The notes below the pieces were generated by a model. The model ran no database searches, was not told the origin of the DNA, and saw nothing but the letters and a program-made list of their open reading frames with translations. The position numbers were made by a program, and so were the translations under genes. This document shows, piece by piece, positions 51,446 through 60,725 of a stretch of DNA of 64,000 nt (positions within the stretch are counted from its first letter, which is position 1; the number at the start of each line of letters is the position of its first letter). The stretch is from Ruminococcus sp. Lineage in GTDB: Bacteria; Bacillota; Clostridia; Oscillospirales; Ruminococcaceae. Where the stretch lies: the NCBI GenBank assembly GCA_029060305.1, contig JAIDUG010000034.1, positions 53,540 through 117,539 on the forward strand, read 5' to 3'.

Positions 51446-51874
51446 ATGAAAAAGAAAATATTTCTTCTTGCACTTATCGCTGTTGCCATTTATATGGCGA
51501 TATTTCTTATTCCTGAAAAAAAAGACAAACCGGAAGTTTCAAAACCTGAAAGAATTTCCGCATCAACTCCCACTGAACGAACAGATTATTTTGCGTTGCA
51601 CGGGTGGGAAGTTGAGGAAATCGCAGGAAAAGATATTACAATACCGTCGGAATTTTCGGGAGCTTATGAAGAATACGCCGTATTTCAGGACAAACAAAAC
51701 TTGCCTTTACGTGAATATGCCGGAAAAAATGCCTGTCTTTATGTCTATGAAGTCCGTAATTTCCGTCCCGAAAACAAGAATATGTTAGCTGAACTTCTTG
51801 TATGTGAAGATAACATAATAGCCTCAATGGTTTACAGTGAGGACGGCGGAAGTATACGTCTTTCCGTGAGTTAA
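51446..51874 (+). CDS. DUF4830-like anchored protein
   Basis: A 142-residue protein with an N-terminal membrane anchor (about 4-23), a charged linker and a small external domain beginning HGWEVEEIAGKDITIPSEF. It fits my memory of the DUF4830 family of Clostridia; function unknown. The start at 51446 follows CGGAGGT; a longer in-frame start at 51377 has no RBS. Its stop overlaps the end of the converging membrane protein gene by 4 bp. Confidence 0.7.
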   Translation: MKKKIFLLALIAVAIYMAIFLIPEKKDKPEVSKPERISASTPTERTDYFALHGWEVEEIAGKDITIPSEFSGAYEEYAVFQDKQNLPLREYAGKNACLYVYEVRNFRPENKNMLAELLVCEDNIIASMVYSEDGGSIRLSVS

Positions 51875-52254
51875 AAGAAATTGATTAAGTTTCCGATAAA
51901 AGGTAAACGGAGTGCCTTGCCCTTTGAAGCACCGTACATAAGACCCAATGAAATCAATAATTCTGCAATATCAATAGCCAGACTTGCAAGCCAGCCAATC
52001 AGCGGAACAGCTCCGACAATTGTTTTGACTATTCCTACAACAAGAATTACAAGAAGCCACGTAAGCTGTTGATTGGCGTGAAATTTGCAGAATGATGAAT
52101 TTTTTTCCTTGTCAGCAAGCAACGGCAGAAAGAAAAGTATCGGTAAAAGATATGGCAGTACAGCAGGTACAATATTTTTCTGCACCTCGTCATAATTGAA
52201 CATACAAGATGTTTTTTCATCATTGAAGTTATCAAGAATCTTATCAATATCCAT
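51871..52254 (-). CDS. Small membrane protein, DUF4870/Tic20-like
   Basis: A 127-residue protein with a polar N-terminus and four hydrophobic segments. NSSFCKFHANQQLTWLLVI and LIGWLASLAIDIAELLISLGLMYGASKGKALRLPFIG are typical of the DUF4870 (Tic20-like) group. Function unknown. Start at 52254 is chosen for GGGAGAGTG; it begins 5 bp past the nrdR stop, so it belongs to the nrdR operon. Confidence 0.7.
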   Translation of the reverse strand: MDIDKILDNFNDEKTSCMFNYDEVQKNIVPAVLPYLLPILFFLPLLADKEKNSSFCKFHANQQLTWLLVILVVGIVKTIVGAVPLIGWLASLAIDIAELLISLGLMYGASKGKALRLPFIGNLINFF

Positions 52255-52258
52255 AAAA

Positions 52259-52708
52259 TCACTCTCCCTGTTCAAATTCGCTTATCGTTGCAACAAAGCT
52301 GGCTATATCTGTGAAGTCCTTGTATACTGAGGCAAATCGTATGTAAGATATGGGGTCAATATCCCTGAGTTTTTCAAGAACTATCTCACCTATTTCCCAT
52401 GATGGTGCAACGGTCTTGAGAGCATTTGCGTAATGATTTTCTATATAGTCTGCAATTTCTGAAACCTGTCCTATAGTGACAGGTCGTTTTTTTATTGCCG
52501 TAAAAATCCCTTTTATGAGTTTACTGCGGTCGAAAGTCTCAAAAGTCCCGTCACGCTTTTCAACCATAAGCAACGGAATTTCCACAACTTCATATGTCGT
52601 AAACCTGCCTTTGCACTTCATACATTCCCGTCGTCTTCTGATTTTTTCGTCGGAAGGTCTTGAGTCTGTTACTTTTGAATCGTCAAATCCGCAAAAAGGA
52701 CATTTCAT
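52259..52708 (-). CDS. nrdR: Transcriptional repressor NrdR
   Basis: A 149-residue ribonucleotide reductase repressor. The N-terminal zinc ribbon (CPFCG ... CMKCKGRFTTYE) binds NrdR boxes and the ATP-cone domain (about 48-138) senses ATP/dATP. Length is standard. Its start overlaps the preceding gene's stop by 4 bp. No nrd structural genes are in this window. Confidence 0.95.
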   Translation of the reverse strand: MKCPFCGFDDSKVTDSRPSDEKIRRRRECMKCKGRFTTYEVVEIPLLMVEKRDGTFETFDRSKLIKGIFTAIKKRPVTIGQVSEIADYIENHYANALKTVAPSWEIGEIVLEKLRDIDPISYIRFASVYKDFTDIASFVATISEFEQGE

Positions 52709-53505
52709 ATATTTTCCCTCCTATAGGGTGCAAGCATTTTTTCCAGTATATTGTAACACGAAACCAGTTCGCTTATACTGCCGAAACCGCTACGGTAAAG
52801 TTCAAGGATAACACTGCAATCCGGATTGAATGAATTGAGTTTTTCAAAAAACTGTCGGAAACGGAAACGACCTTTTCCGATTGGCAGACAGTCTCCAAGT
52901 TCTCCGGAATCGCTTATGTGTACATGGACTGTATTTTTTCCGGCGGAATCAAGAAAACTGAGAGGATTTTCACCGGCACGTACAGCCTGTTTTGTATCAA
53001 GTACAAACGCAAATTCATTTCCCAGCATATCCGCAACTTCCTTTACAAAAGCCGACGATGCACTCCGACAGCGTACAACATTTTCAAGAGCTGTAGTTAT
53101 GCCGAAAGTCTTTCCGAGCCTGTAAAGTCTGCTGTAGCGTTCGCAGAAAAAATCTTTGTTTTTTCCTGAGCCGTTTTTTCCTCCGTGAAAGACAAATACT
53201 TTCGCTCCGACTGTATTCATGAAATCAAAGTAAAGTTTGTAATATTCCAGAATATCATCAATTCGTCTTTCGTATTCGGAAAAAAACATCATTGTCTCGA
53301 TTTCGCAAGTAAACGGGTGTACAGATATGCACTTTACGTCAAATCTTTTCAGCAACTGTGATATATTATGCGAAAAACTTTTTTTTAGTTCAGAATGGGT
53401 GTTGATAAATATTTCAGTACAGGAAATACCGTTCACGGCAAGACTGTAAAGGCTTTCCTCAAGTGGCTGAGGATAAAGACAAGCCGTTGAAACTCCCGCA
53501 ATCAT
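52705..53505 (-). CDS. Sugar phosphate isomerase/epimerase-like TIM-barrel protein
   Basis: A 266-residue AP-endonuclease-2/xylose-isomerase-like TIM barrel. Metal-ligand segments are visible: SVHPFTCE, VFHGGKNG, ALENVVRC (Glu), LDTKQAV, VHISDSG and the final VILELYRSGF (Glu). The substrate is unknown. First gene of the nrdR operon; RBS GGGAGGT. Promoter TTGACT-16-TATAAT at 53567-53594. Confidence 0.78.
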   Translation of the reverse strand: MIAGVSTACLYPQPLEESLYSLAVNGISCTEIFINTHSELKKSFSHNISQLLKRFDVKCISVHPFTCEIETMMFFSEYERRIDDILEYYKLYFDFMNTVGAKVFVFHGGKNGSGKNKDFFCERYSRLYRLGKTFGITTALENVVRCRSASSAFVKEVADMLGNEFAFVLDTKQAVRAGENPLSFLDSAGKNTVHVHISDSGELGDCLPIGKGRFRFRQFFEKLNSFNPDCSVILELYRSGFGSISELVSCYNILEKMLAPYRRENI

Positions 53506-53566
53506 GAAATATACCTCCCTTTTTTCTGAAAATAAATCTTTTCTTTACGGAAAAAGTTATTATAAT

Positions 53567-53594
53567 ATTATACCACATATTCATAAAAAGTCAA
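53567..53594 (-). promoter_or_regulatory. Promoter of the nrdR operon
   Basis: Minus strand TTGACT, 16 bp, TATAAT. Its -35 lies back to back, about 8 bp, with the -35 of the plus-strand ytaF promoter. Confidence 0.6.
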
Positions 53595-53602
53595 TATGTT
53601 TT

Positions 53603-53630
53603 TTGACAATTTCCGCATTTCCGGCATAAT
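53603..53630 (+). promoter_or_regulatory. Promoter of the ytaF-like gene
   Basis: TTGACA, 16 bp, CATAAT. The predicted transcript starts only a few bases before GGGAGG. Confidence 0.5.
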
Positions 53631-53652
53631 ATACGTCGGGAGGTGTGTGAAA

Positions 53653-54267
53653 TTGTATGATGAAATTTTTCTTGCAGTAATCGTAAGTCTTGATACATAT
53701 CTTGCCTCGGCGACGTACTGCAACAGCGGAATAAAAATTCCACTGCTGTCAATGTCGGTGATAAGTCTGATAAGTGCTTTTGTACTTGGTGTATCTCTGG
53801 AATTTTCCGACTTTATCGGGAGATTTGTTCCTGCTGAAATATGTCATATATGCGGTACTGCTGTAATTTCGGTAATAGGCATAATGACAATTTTCAAAAG
53901 TATTATACGCTGTATAACAAGACATATTTCCCGAAAAGGTGAAGTTTCAGTACGTTCAGGGAAGTATGGCATAGTAATGAAACTATATCTTGACGAAACT
54001 ACCGCCGATTTTGATAACTCCAAAATCCTTTCCGCTACAGAAGCGGCAGCACTTGCACTTGCAAGCTCGCTGGATTCTGCCGCTACCGGAATAAGCAGTG
54101 GTTTTGCCGGAATAAATCCTTTAATTGCTTTTGTTTTTACGCTTGTTGCCGGAATGATTTCCCTAACTCTTGGAAATCTCACCGGAAAAAAACTTTCCTC
54201 ATTACATCATGATTTTTCGTGGGTAGGTGGAATATTACTGATTCTGTTTGCGATTTTTGGTATATAA
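53653..54267 (+). CDS. ytaF: YtaF-like membrane protein (MntP-related)
   Basis: A 204-residue protein with six hydrophobic segments in two repeats (SLDTYLASATYCNSGIKIP; SSLDSAATGISSGFAGI). This is the pattern of the sporulation protein YtaF and of MntP manganese exporters, with conserved Asp in each repeat. I choose TTG at 53653 because GGGAGGTG precedes it at the right distance and the promoter overlaps any longer N-terminus. It probably exports a metal ion; involvement in sporulation is by homology only. Confidence 0.78.
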   Translation: MYDEIFLAVIVSLDTYLASATYCNSGIKIPLLSMSVISLISAFVLGVSLEFSDFIGRFVPAEICHICGTAVISVIGIMTIFKSIIRCITRHISRKGEVSVRSGKYGIVMKLYLDETTADFDNSKILSATEAAALALASSLDSAATGISSGFAGINPLIAFVFTLVAGMISLTLGNLTGKKLSSLHHDFSWVGGILLILFAIFGI

Positions 54268-55062
54268 CTAAATTTTGTAAATTACTATTTCGGGTGGATT
54301 GAACAATCTGAATTTTCCAATTCCGCCCGAAACAAGAAGTTTCATTCCGTCCACATCGTAAACGCCTTTTGAATATGGTGGAAAAAATTTTCTTTCAGGT
54401 GAAAGAATACCTTTCCCGAAAAGTCTTATAACTCCGCCGTGTACATGACCGCTCAGAGTATATTCAGCACCCCATTGTGAATAGGCTTTCGCAAAAAACG
54501 GATTGTGTGCAAGAAGAATTGTTTCACCGTCGGGACATCTTCCGAGAAGATTGTTCATTACTTCTGTTGTGATTATATCAAGATTTCTGTAACTTTTTCC
54601 GTTCTTGTAAACTCTTCGGCTTTCCGCAAGTCCGAAAATATGTATTGTACGTCCTTTTATACGGACTTCCTCAGAACTGTTATTCAGCATTGTCACATCT
54701 GTCCGTTTTACCATTTCGGAAAAATCTTTCTTAATTTCCGGCGGTGACGTCTTCTCATGATTTCCTCGAATCATATAAACAGGTGCAATTTCGCAGAGAC
54801 CATCAAGCATTTTTTCAGTATTTGCGAAATTCCTCTCACTACGTGAAACAAGGTCGCCTGTTATAAATATAATATCAGGTTTTTCACGGCTTATTAGACG
54901 GCAGATACGGGAATTATCTTTCCCGAACCTGCGTTTATGAACGTCGGAAATGTGAGCGATTTTAATATCGTTTCCGAAATATTCACGCCTTACATGAAGC
55001 ATTAGTTTGTTTTCAGCAAGCACATATCCGACAAATAAAAATGGTAATATTTTTTTATTCAT
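54268..55062 (-). CDS. Metallophosphoesterase, YkuE-like
   Basis: A 264-residue calcineurin-like phosphoesterase. Metal motifs: HISDVHKRRFG, FITGDLV, RGNHE, LLAHNP and SGHVHGG. An N-terminal hydrophobic stretch (about 4-16) suggests membrane attachment or export. It overlaps the end of gyrA by 8 bp and has no clear RBS, so translation is likely coupled. Substrate unknown; YkuE-type members act on cell-envelope or nucleotide substrates. Confidence 0.85.
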   Translation of the reverse strand: MNKKILPFLFVGYVLAENKLMLHVRREYFGNDIKIAHISDVHKRRFGKDNSRICRLISREKPDIIFITGDLVSRSERNFANTEKMLDGLCEIAPVYMIRGNHEKTSPPEIKKDFSEMVKRTDVTMLNNSSEEVRIKGRTIHIFGLAESRRVYKNGKSYRNLDIITTEVMNNLLGRCPDGETILLAHNPFFAKAYSQWGAEYTLSGHVHGGVIRLFGKGILSPERKFFPPYSKGVYDVDGMKLLVSGGIGKFRLFNPPEIVIYKI

Positions 55063-57616
55063 TTTCTGGTATTTCTGATTCAGATATTATTTCATTCTGC
55101 TTTTGTGTTTCTGAATTGTCGTCATGTTCAGCACGTGTGAATGCTACTACTTTTGCTCCGTCTTTAACTTTCATTACACGTACACCTTTTGCATTACGTC
55201 CAGTCATTCTTATGTCGCTTGCGAAAATTCTTATAATTATTCCGTCACTTGAAACAAGTATTATATCATCGTCATCATCAACGATTTTTATTCCGCATAC
55301 GTTACCCCTTATTTCGTCAACTTTGTAATTTATCAGACCATAACCGCCTCTGCTCTGGATACGGTAATTGTCAACTTCTGTACGTCTGCCGTAGCCATTA
55401 TCGGTAACGGTAAGCAAGGAAGCACCCTCTCGCATACGTGCCATACTTACAACGTAATCACCGTCACGCAGTTTTATAGCCTTTACTCCGTGTGCTGAAC
55501 GTGACATAGCACGAATATCTTTTTCTTCAGTACGGATAATCATTCCGTTTCTTGTTGCAATGAAAATCTGTGCATTTCCGTCAGTCATACGAACACCTGC
55601 TATTTCGTCATCTTCGTCAAGTCCTATCGCAATCAGACCGTTCTTGCGGACATTCCTGTAAAGCGAAAGATTTGTACGTTTGATTTTGCCGTTTTTCGTG
55701 ACTATCGTTATAAACCTGTCCTCACTGAAATCCTTGGTCTTAATCATTGCAGTTATTTTTTCACCGTCAGTCAGCGGTAAAAGATTTATCAGGTTGAAAC
55801 CTCTTGACGCTTTTGAACCGTCAGGAATTTCATAACATTTCAGCTTGTACATAAGACCTTTATTTGAAATAAACAGTACATTGTCGTGACTTCCGCAGAT
55901 AAACATTTCCTCAACGAAATCTTCTTCACGCTGTTTCATTCCTGTAATTCCACGACCGCCACGTTTCTGTGTCTTGTACTCTGAAACAGGCATACGCTTG
56001 ATATAACCGTTGTTTGTAAGGGTTACAACGCAGTCTTCCTGAGGTATAAGGGCTTCAATATCAACCTCACCGCTTATTGATTCAATATCTGTACGTCTCT
56101 TGTCGCTGAATTTCTTACGGATAACGCTGAGGTCGTCCATAATTATTTTGTAAACACGGTTTACATCTGACAGAATATCTTCATAGTCTGAAATTTTGGT
56201 AAGCAGTCCATAAAGTTCGTCTGTGATTTTCTGTCTTTCAAGACCCGTCAACGCTCCCAAACGCATCTGTACAATTGCTTCTGCCTGTTCGTCGGAAAGT
56301 CCTGTCTTATTTTCAACGTGCAGTCCTGTAAAATCATATTTTTCGTGGTCAAGAAGTTCTGAGATATTAACGTCCCTGAAATACTCCATGATATTTTTTT
56401 TGCCCTCTGCTATGTTTCTGCTTGATTTGAGTATTTCTATAACCTCGTCAATATGGTCTGCCGACAAAACAAATCCCTGCAATATATGTGACCTTTCAAG
56501 TGCTTTTTTCAAATCAAATCTTGTACGTCTCTGAATAACATCCACCTGAAAATCAAGGTAATTCTGCAACATTTCCTTGAGAGTGAGAATTTTCGGTTCG
56601 CCGTTCACGAGTGCAAGCATTATGATTCCGACAGTATCCTGCAACTGTGTAAGTGCAAAAAGTTTATTGAGAACGATTTCAGGAACAGCATCTCTTTTGA
56701 GTTCGATAACAACCCTCATTCCGTCCTTGTCGGATTCGTCACGCAAGTCATAAAGACCCTCAATTTTCTTGTCCCTTGCCATCTGACTTATGCTTTTCAG
56801 AAGTCTTTCTTTACGGAGCATAAAAGGTATTTCGTCAATGATAATGCAGTTTCTGCCCTTTATCTCCTCGAAATGCGTTCTTGAACGCAGAATTATCTTT
56901 CCACGACCGGTTGCATATGCGGAACGGATTCCGGCTTTTCCCATTACGATTCCACCGGTAGGAAAATCAGGTCCTTTTATGTGTTCCATAAGGTCATCAA
57001 GTGTACATTCGGGATTATCTATAAGGGTCTGCAATGCGTCTACAACCTCTCCCAGATTGTGAGGCGGTATGTTTGTAGCCATGCCAACCGCAATTCCTAC
57101 TGAACCATTTACAAGTAAATTTGGAAACCTTGACGGAAGTACTTCCGGTTCTTTGAGACGGTCGTCGTAGTTGGAAACAAAGTCAACAGTTTTCTTGTTT
57201 ATGTCAGTAAGCATATCAAGGGATATTTTTGACATTTTTGCTTCTGTATAACGATACGCTGCTGCACCGTCACCGTCGATTGAGCCGAAGTTTCCGTGAC
57301 CGTCAACAAGCGGATAACGCATTGAAAAGTCCTGTGCAAGTCTTACAAGTGCATCATACACTGAAGTGTCTCCGTGTGGGTGATAACGTCCGAGTACTGC
57401 TCCGACAGTGTCTGCACATTTTCTGTACGCTTTATCAGGTGTCAGTCCGTTTTCGTGAAGTGTATACAAGATTCTTCTGTGTACAGGTTTGAGACCGTCA
57501 CGCACGTCCGGCAACGCTCTTGAAACAATTACCGACATAGCATAATGCAATATGGAATGTTCCATTTCGTCACAGATTTCGGTATTTATGACTTTTGAAT
57601 TATCATTGTAAAGCAA
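55055..57616 (-). CDS. gyrA: DNA gyrase subunit A
   Basis: An 853-residue gyrase A. The catalytic Tyr lies in AAAYRYTEAKMSK. The breakage-reunion domain is followed by the C-terminal six-bladed pinwheel (about 500-830) with a GyrA-box QKRGGRG. The quinolone region reads HPHGDTSVYDA, with Thr at the position of E. coli Ser83 and Asp at 87, a wild-type-looking state for many Gram-positives. An acidic tail ends the chain. Start is TTG behind AGGAGG. Downstream of gyrB and the YcxB-like gene. Confidence 0.98.
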   Translation of the reverse strand: MLYNDNSKVINTEICDEMEHSILHYAMSVIVSRALPDVRDGLKPVHRRILYTLHENGLTPDKAYRKCADTVGAVLGRYHPHGDTSVYDALVRLAQDFSMRYPLVDGHGNFGSIDGDGAAAYRYTEAKMSKISLDMLTDINKKTVDFVSNYDDRLKEPEVLPSRFPNLLVNGSVGIAVGMATNIPPHNLGEVVDALQTLIDNPECTLDDLMEHIKGPDFPTGGIVMGKAGIRSAYATGRGKIILRSRTHFEEIKGRNCIIIDEIPFMLRKERLLKSISQMARDKKIEGLYDLRDESDKDGMRVVIELKRDAVPEIVLNKLFALTQLQDTVGIIMLALVNGEPKILTLKEMLQNYLDFQVDVIQRRTRFDLKKALERSHILQGFVLSADHIDEVIEILKSSRNIAEGKKNIMEYFRDVNISELLDHEKYDFTGLHVENKTGLSDEQAEAIVQMRLGALTGLERQKITDELYGLLTKISDYEDILSDVNRVYKIIMDDLSVIRKKFSDKRRTDIESISGEVDIEALIPQEDCVVTLTNNGYIKRMPVSEYKTQKRGGRGITGMKQREEDFVEEMFICGSHDNVLFISNKGLMYKLKCYEIPDGSKASRGFNLINLLPLTDGEKITAMIKTKDFSEDRFITIVTKNGKIKRTNLSLYRNVRKNGLIAIGLDEDDEIAGVRMTDGNAQIFIATRNGMIIRTEEKDIRAMSRSAHGVKAIKLRDGDYVVSMARMREGASLLTVTDNGYGRRTEVDNYRIQSRGGYGLINYKVDEIRGNVCGIKIVDDDDDIILVSSDGIIIRIFASDIRMTGRNAKGVRVMKVKDGAKVVAFTRAEHDDNSETQKQNEIISESEIPENE

Positions 57617-57659
57617 GGTTTTTACCTCCTGTAAGATAAATTTAAGTTTTTTTCCGGAA

Positions 57660-58205
57660 TTATTTCAGATTTCTGAGTATTTCAAGTTCATTTTCCGAAA
57701 AATTCTCTTTCGGGATTATATAGAAAACAGTTTTTCCTGAAAACATAAGGAAAAATTTTTCGTATTCCAGCATTGAAAAATTTTCGTCAAAAGGTATACG
57801 GCTTTTTTCTGGGAGTGGTTCTTGTTCGCATTCCTCATCTTCAAGGTCTCCATCTTTCTGAATGAAAACCGTTGAGATATCCGCATATCCGTCACTTATC
57901 GAAATTCTGTAGACATTTTTTTCCATATACTGAAAACTTTCAAAAAGATTCCGGCGTAACTTTCGGGGATTGTACCACTGACGGACAGCCATTGCAAGAC
58001 AAACCATTACAAGCAGATATGCAAAATACTGCGATGTGTCCTGAATTATTGATACTATGAAAACTACAGCAAGTATTATAAAAGCGATTGCAGTAACATT
58101 TGTCTGAGGAAAAACAAATTTTTTCTGAAATGCTGTGTATCCGTCACGGAAAGTTTCAAACGGAATTGTATATTCCCTTTCAAGTCTGTAATTATTTTCT
58201 GTCAT
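57660..58205 (-). CDS. YcxB-like membrane protein between gyrB and gyrA
   Basis: A 181-residue protein: cytoplasmic start, two close membrane segments (about 36-70), then a soluble part with the YcxB-type pattern KNVYRISISDGYADIS ... IPFDENFSMLEYEKFFLMF ... FYIIPKENFSENELEILR. Function unknown. Its ATG overlaps the gyrB stop (ATGA) and gyrA follows 43 bp on, so it is part of the gyrase operon, an unusual insertion. Confidence 0.72.
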   Translation of the reverse strand: MTENNYRLEREYTIPFETFRDGYTAFQKKFVFPQTNVTAIAFIILAVVFIVSIIQDTSQYFAYLLVMVCLAMAVRQWYNPRKLRRNLFESFQYMEKNVYRISISDGYADISTVFIQKDGDLEDEECEQEPLPEKSRIPFDENFSMLEYEKFFLMFSGKTVFYIIPKENFSENELEILRNLK

Positions 58206-60127
58206 ATATCCAAATCCTGTGCAAACTTTGCATTTGATTCTATGAAATTACGTCTCGGCTCTACCTTGTCGCCCATAAGTACGGTAAATACTTCATCTGC
58301 TCTGAGTGCATCTTCCATTGAGATTTTAACGATTGTACGTGTTTCAGGATTCATTGTAGTTTCCCAAAGCTGTTCGGGGTCCATTTCACCCAAACCTTTG
58401 TAACGCTGTACCTCGACCTTGTATTTTCCGCTGTCCGAAAGTTCTTCAATATACTTGTCACGTTCCTCTTCGGAAAAAGCATAGTATATCTTCTTGTTTC
58501 TTTCAACCCTGAAAAGCGGAGGTTGTGCGATATATACATTACCATTCTCGATAAGCGGTCTCATATATCGGAAAAAGAATGTAAGCAACAATGCCCTTAT
58601 ATGCATACCGTCAACATCTGCGTCCGCCATAATGATTACTTTTCCGTAACGTAATTTTTCTATGTTGAAATCTTCACCTATACCAGTACCAAGTGCGGAT
58701 ACTACCGGTTCAAGTTTGTCATTTCCGTAAATGCGGTCTATACGTGCCTTTTCGACGTTGAGCATTTTTCCCCAGAGTGGAAGTATTGCCTGATAACGTC
58801 TGTCACGTCCCTGTTTTGCCGAACCTCCGGCGGAATCTCCCTCTACGATGTAGACTTCTGTATAACGGTTATCACGTTCTGAACAGTCGGCGAGTTTTTC
58901 CGGCATTGAAGACTTTCCGAAAGCGTTTTTGTTTCTTTCGGCTTCTCTTGCACGTCGTGCGGCTTCACGGGCTTTGAGGGCAGAAAGACTTTTTTCAAAA
59001 ATCATTTTTGCTGTTTCCGGATTTTCTTCAAGGAAATTCATAAGTTTTTCCTGTACAAGTTTTTCAATAAACGGTCTTACTTCCGGATTTCCGAGCCTTA
59101 CTTTCGTCTGTGCTTCAAACTCACATTCGGTAAGTTTTACAGAGATAATTGCTGTAAGTCCCTCACGTATGTCATCACCTCCAAGTTTTTCCTTTTCCTT
59201 GAGAAGTCCCATTTTTCTGCCGTATTCATTTACGACTTTGGTCATTGCATTCTTGAAACCTGTTTCGTGTGAACCGCCGTCTTTTGTGTGAATATTATTT
59301 GCAAATGATAATATAACTTCGTTGTAACTGTCATTGTACTGGAGTGCTATTTCTGCAAACATATCTCCCTGTGTTCCTGAAATGTAAATAACGTCTCCGC
59401 TGAGACTTTCAAGACCTCTTACAGTGTGAATATGTTCAACGAATTGTCTTATACCGCCCTCATAATGCATAGTTTCACTTTGAACGTTTTCAGGGTTACG
59501 ACTGTCAGTGAAAGTTATTTTCAGACCTGCATTCAGGAATGCCTGTTCACGTAGTCTTTTTATCAGAATATCATGTTTATAAACTGTTGTTTCAAAGATT
59601 TCATCGTCGGCCTTGAACATAACACTTGTACCTGTTTTTTCAGTTTTACCAATCTTTTTGAGTGGTTCGGAATAATTTCCTCTTTCAAATCTCTGAAACC
59701 ATATGTCACTACCGTCATATACTGTGAGTTCCAGCCATTCCGAAAGTGCGTTTACTGCTGATGCTCCTACACCGTGAAGTCCGCCTGAAACCTTGTAACC
59801 ACCACCGCCGAATTTTCCTCCGGCGTGAAGAACCGTATATACTACCGTTGCCGCTGAAATGCCTTCTTTTGGGTGTATGCCTGTAGGAACACCTCGACCG
59901 TTATCTGATACACGTATAACATCACCTTCAAGAAGTTCAACTGTTATTTCTGTACAGTAACCTGCAAGTGCTTCGTCGATAGAGTTATCCACGATTTCAT
60001 AGACAAGATGATGTAAACCTCCCTCACCGGTTGAACCAATATACATTGCTGGACGTTTCCGGACTGCTTCAAGTCCCTCTAATACTTGTATATCGTTTTC
60101 ATTGTAATTATTATTCTGCTGGCTCAT
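58202..60127 (-). CDS. gyrB: DNA gyrase subunit B
   Basis: A 641-residue gyrase B of Gram-positive length. The GHKL ATPase domain shows EIVDNSIDEALAGYC, DNGRGVPTG and GGLHGVGASAVNALS. The transducer domain follows, then the TOPRIM domain (EGDSAGGSAKQGRDR; DADVDGMHIR) and the C-terminal tail LRADEVFTVLMGDKVEPRR. RBS GGAGGT. Confidence 0.98.
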   Translation of the reverse strand: MSQQNNNYNENDIQVLEGLEAVRKRPAMYIGSTGEGGLHHLVYEIVDNSIDEALAGYCTEITVELLEGDVIRVSDNGRGVPTGIHPKEGISAATVVYTVLHAGGKFGGGGYKVSGGLHGVGASAVNALSEWLELTVYDGSDIWFQRFERGNYSEPLKKIGKTEKTGTSVMFKADDEIFETTVYKHDILIKRLREQAFLNAGLKITFTDSRNPENVQSETMHYEGGIRQFVEHIHTVRGLESLSGDVIYISGTQGDMFAEIALQYNDSYNEVILSFANNIHTKDGGSHETGFKNAMTKVVNEYGRKMGLLKEKEKLGGDDIREGLTAIISVKLTECEFEAQTKVRLGNPEVRPFIEKLVQEKLMNFLEENPETAKMIFEKSLSALKAREAARRAREAERNKNAFGKSSMPEKLADCSERDNRYTEVYIVEGDSAGGSAKQGRDRRYQAILPLWGKMLNVEKARIDRIYGNDKLEPVVSALGTGIGEDFNIEKLRYGKVIIMADADVDGMHIRALLLTFFFRYMRPLIENGNVYIAQPPLFRVERNKKIYYAFSEEERDKYIEELSDSGKYKVEVQRYKGLGEMDPEQLWETTMNPETRTIVKISMEDALRADEVFTVLMGDKVEPRRNFIESNAKFAQDLDI

Positions 60128-60447
60128 GAATTTACCTCCGATTTTTTAGAATGAATCGCTCATGTTGAAAATGTCTCTGTAATAATCTTCTTCGTTGTGT
60201 TCTGTTACTACTGTAGCTGATATTCAATGTTTTTCTTTTACCATTTTTTATGGATTATATATAATGCGTTCTATATACAATTACGAAAAGCAATTCGTCT
60301 GAGAATATTACAACAGCTACTAAAGAATATTATAACACTTTTCAGCAAATAAAGCAAACAAAAAAAGGGTTTTTTTTTAATTTTTTCATCAGATTTTTTG
60401 TAAAACGTATACAACTTGATTGAAATTTGGAGTTAAATGTAATTTTT
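60128..60447 (-). promoter_or_regulatory. gyrB promoter and leader
   Basis: No gene. On the minus strand TTGCTT (60357-60352), 17 bp, TATAAT (60334-60329) gives a leader of about 195 nt with a small hairpin ACGAA/TTCGT. The rest is AT-rich with homopolymer runs (AAAAAAAGGGTTTTTTTTT near 60361-60379) and may also serve to end remB transcription. Confidence 0.5.
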
Positions 60448-60723
60448 TTATAACAGGGATTTTCTTTCAGTAATGTAATCTTCCATTCTTTTTCGGAGCG
60501 TATATGCAGAAAGTTGTGAAATATATAATTTTTCTTTGTTGTCTTTCATAGTTATAATAAAACTTTTCGGCATATCGTATGTGGTATAAACGCATAAATG
60601 ATTTTTTTCGGCAAGTTCCAGTAGTTTCTTTGTACATTTTTCAACTGTGGTATTTTCTATATCAAATATTCCTATAATATCATATATATTCACTGAATAG
60701 TTATTTCCGATATGAAGATACAT
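60448..60723 (-). CDS. remB: RemB-like (DUF370) regulator
   Basis: A 91-residue protein matching RemB/YaaB of Bacillus, which sits at the same place between recF and gyrB. It begins MYLHIGNNYSVNIYDIIGIFDIENTT. RemA/RemB-type proteins form DNA-binding oligomers and control matrix genes in Bacillus. The start at 60723 follows a G-rich RBS two bases past the recF stop; a longer in-frame start inside recF is rejected. Confidence 0.85.
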   Translation of the reverse strand: MYLHIGNNYSVNIYDIIGIFDIENTTVEKCTKKLLELAEKNHLCVYTTYDMPKSFIITMKDNKEKLYISQLSAYTLRKRMEDYITERKSLL

Positions 60724-60725
60724 TT

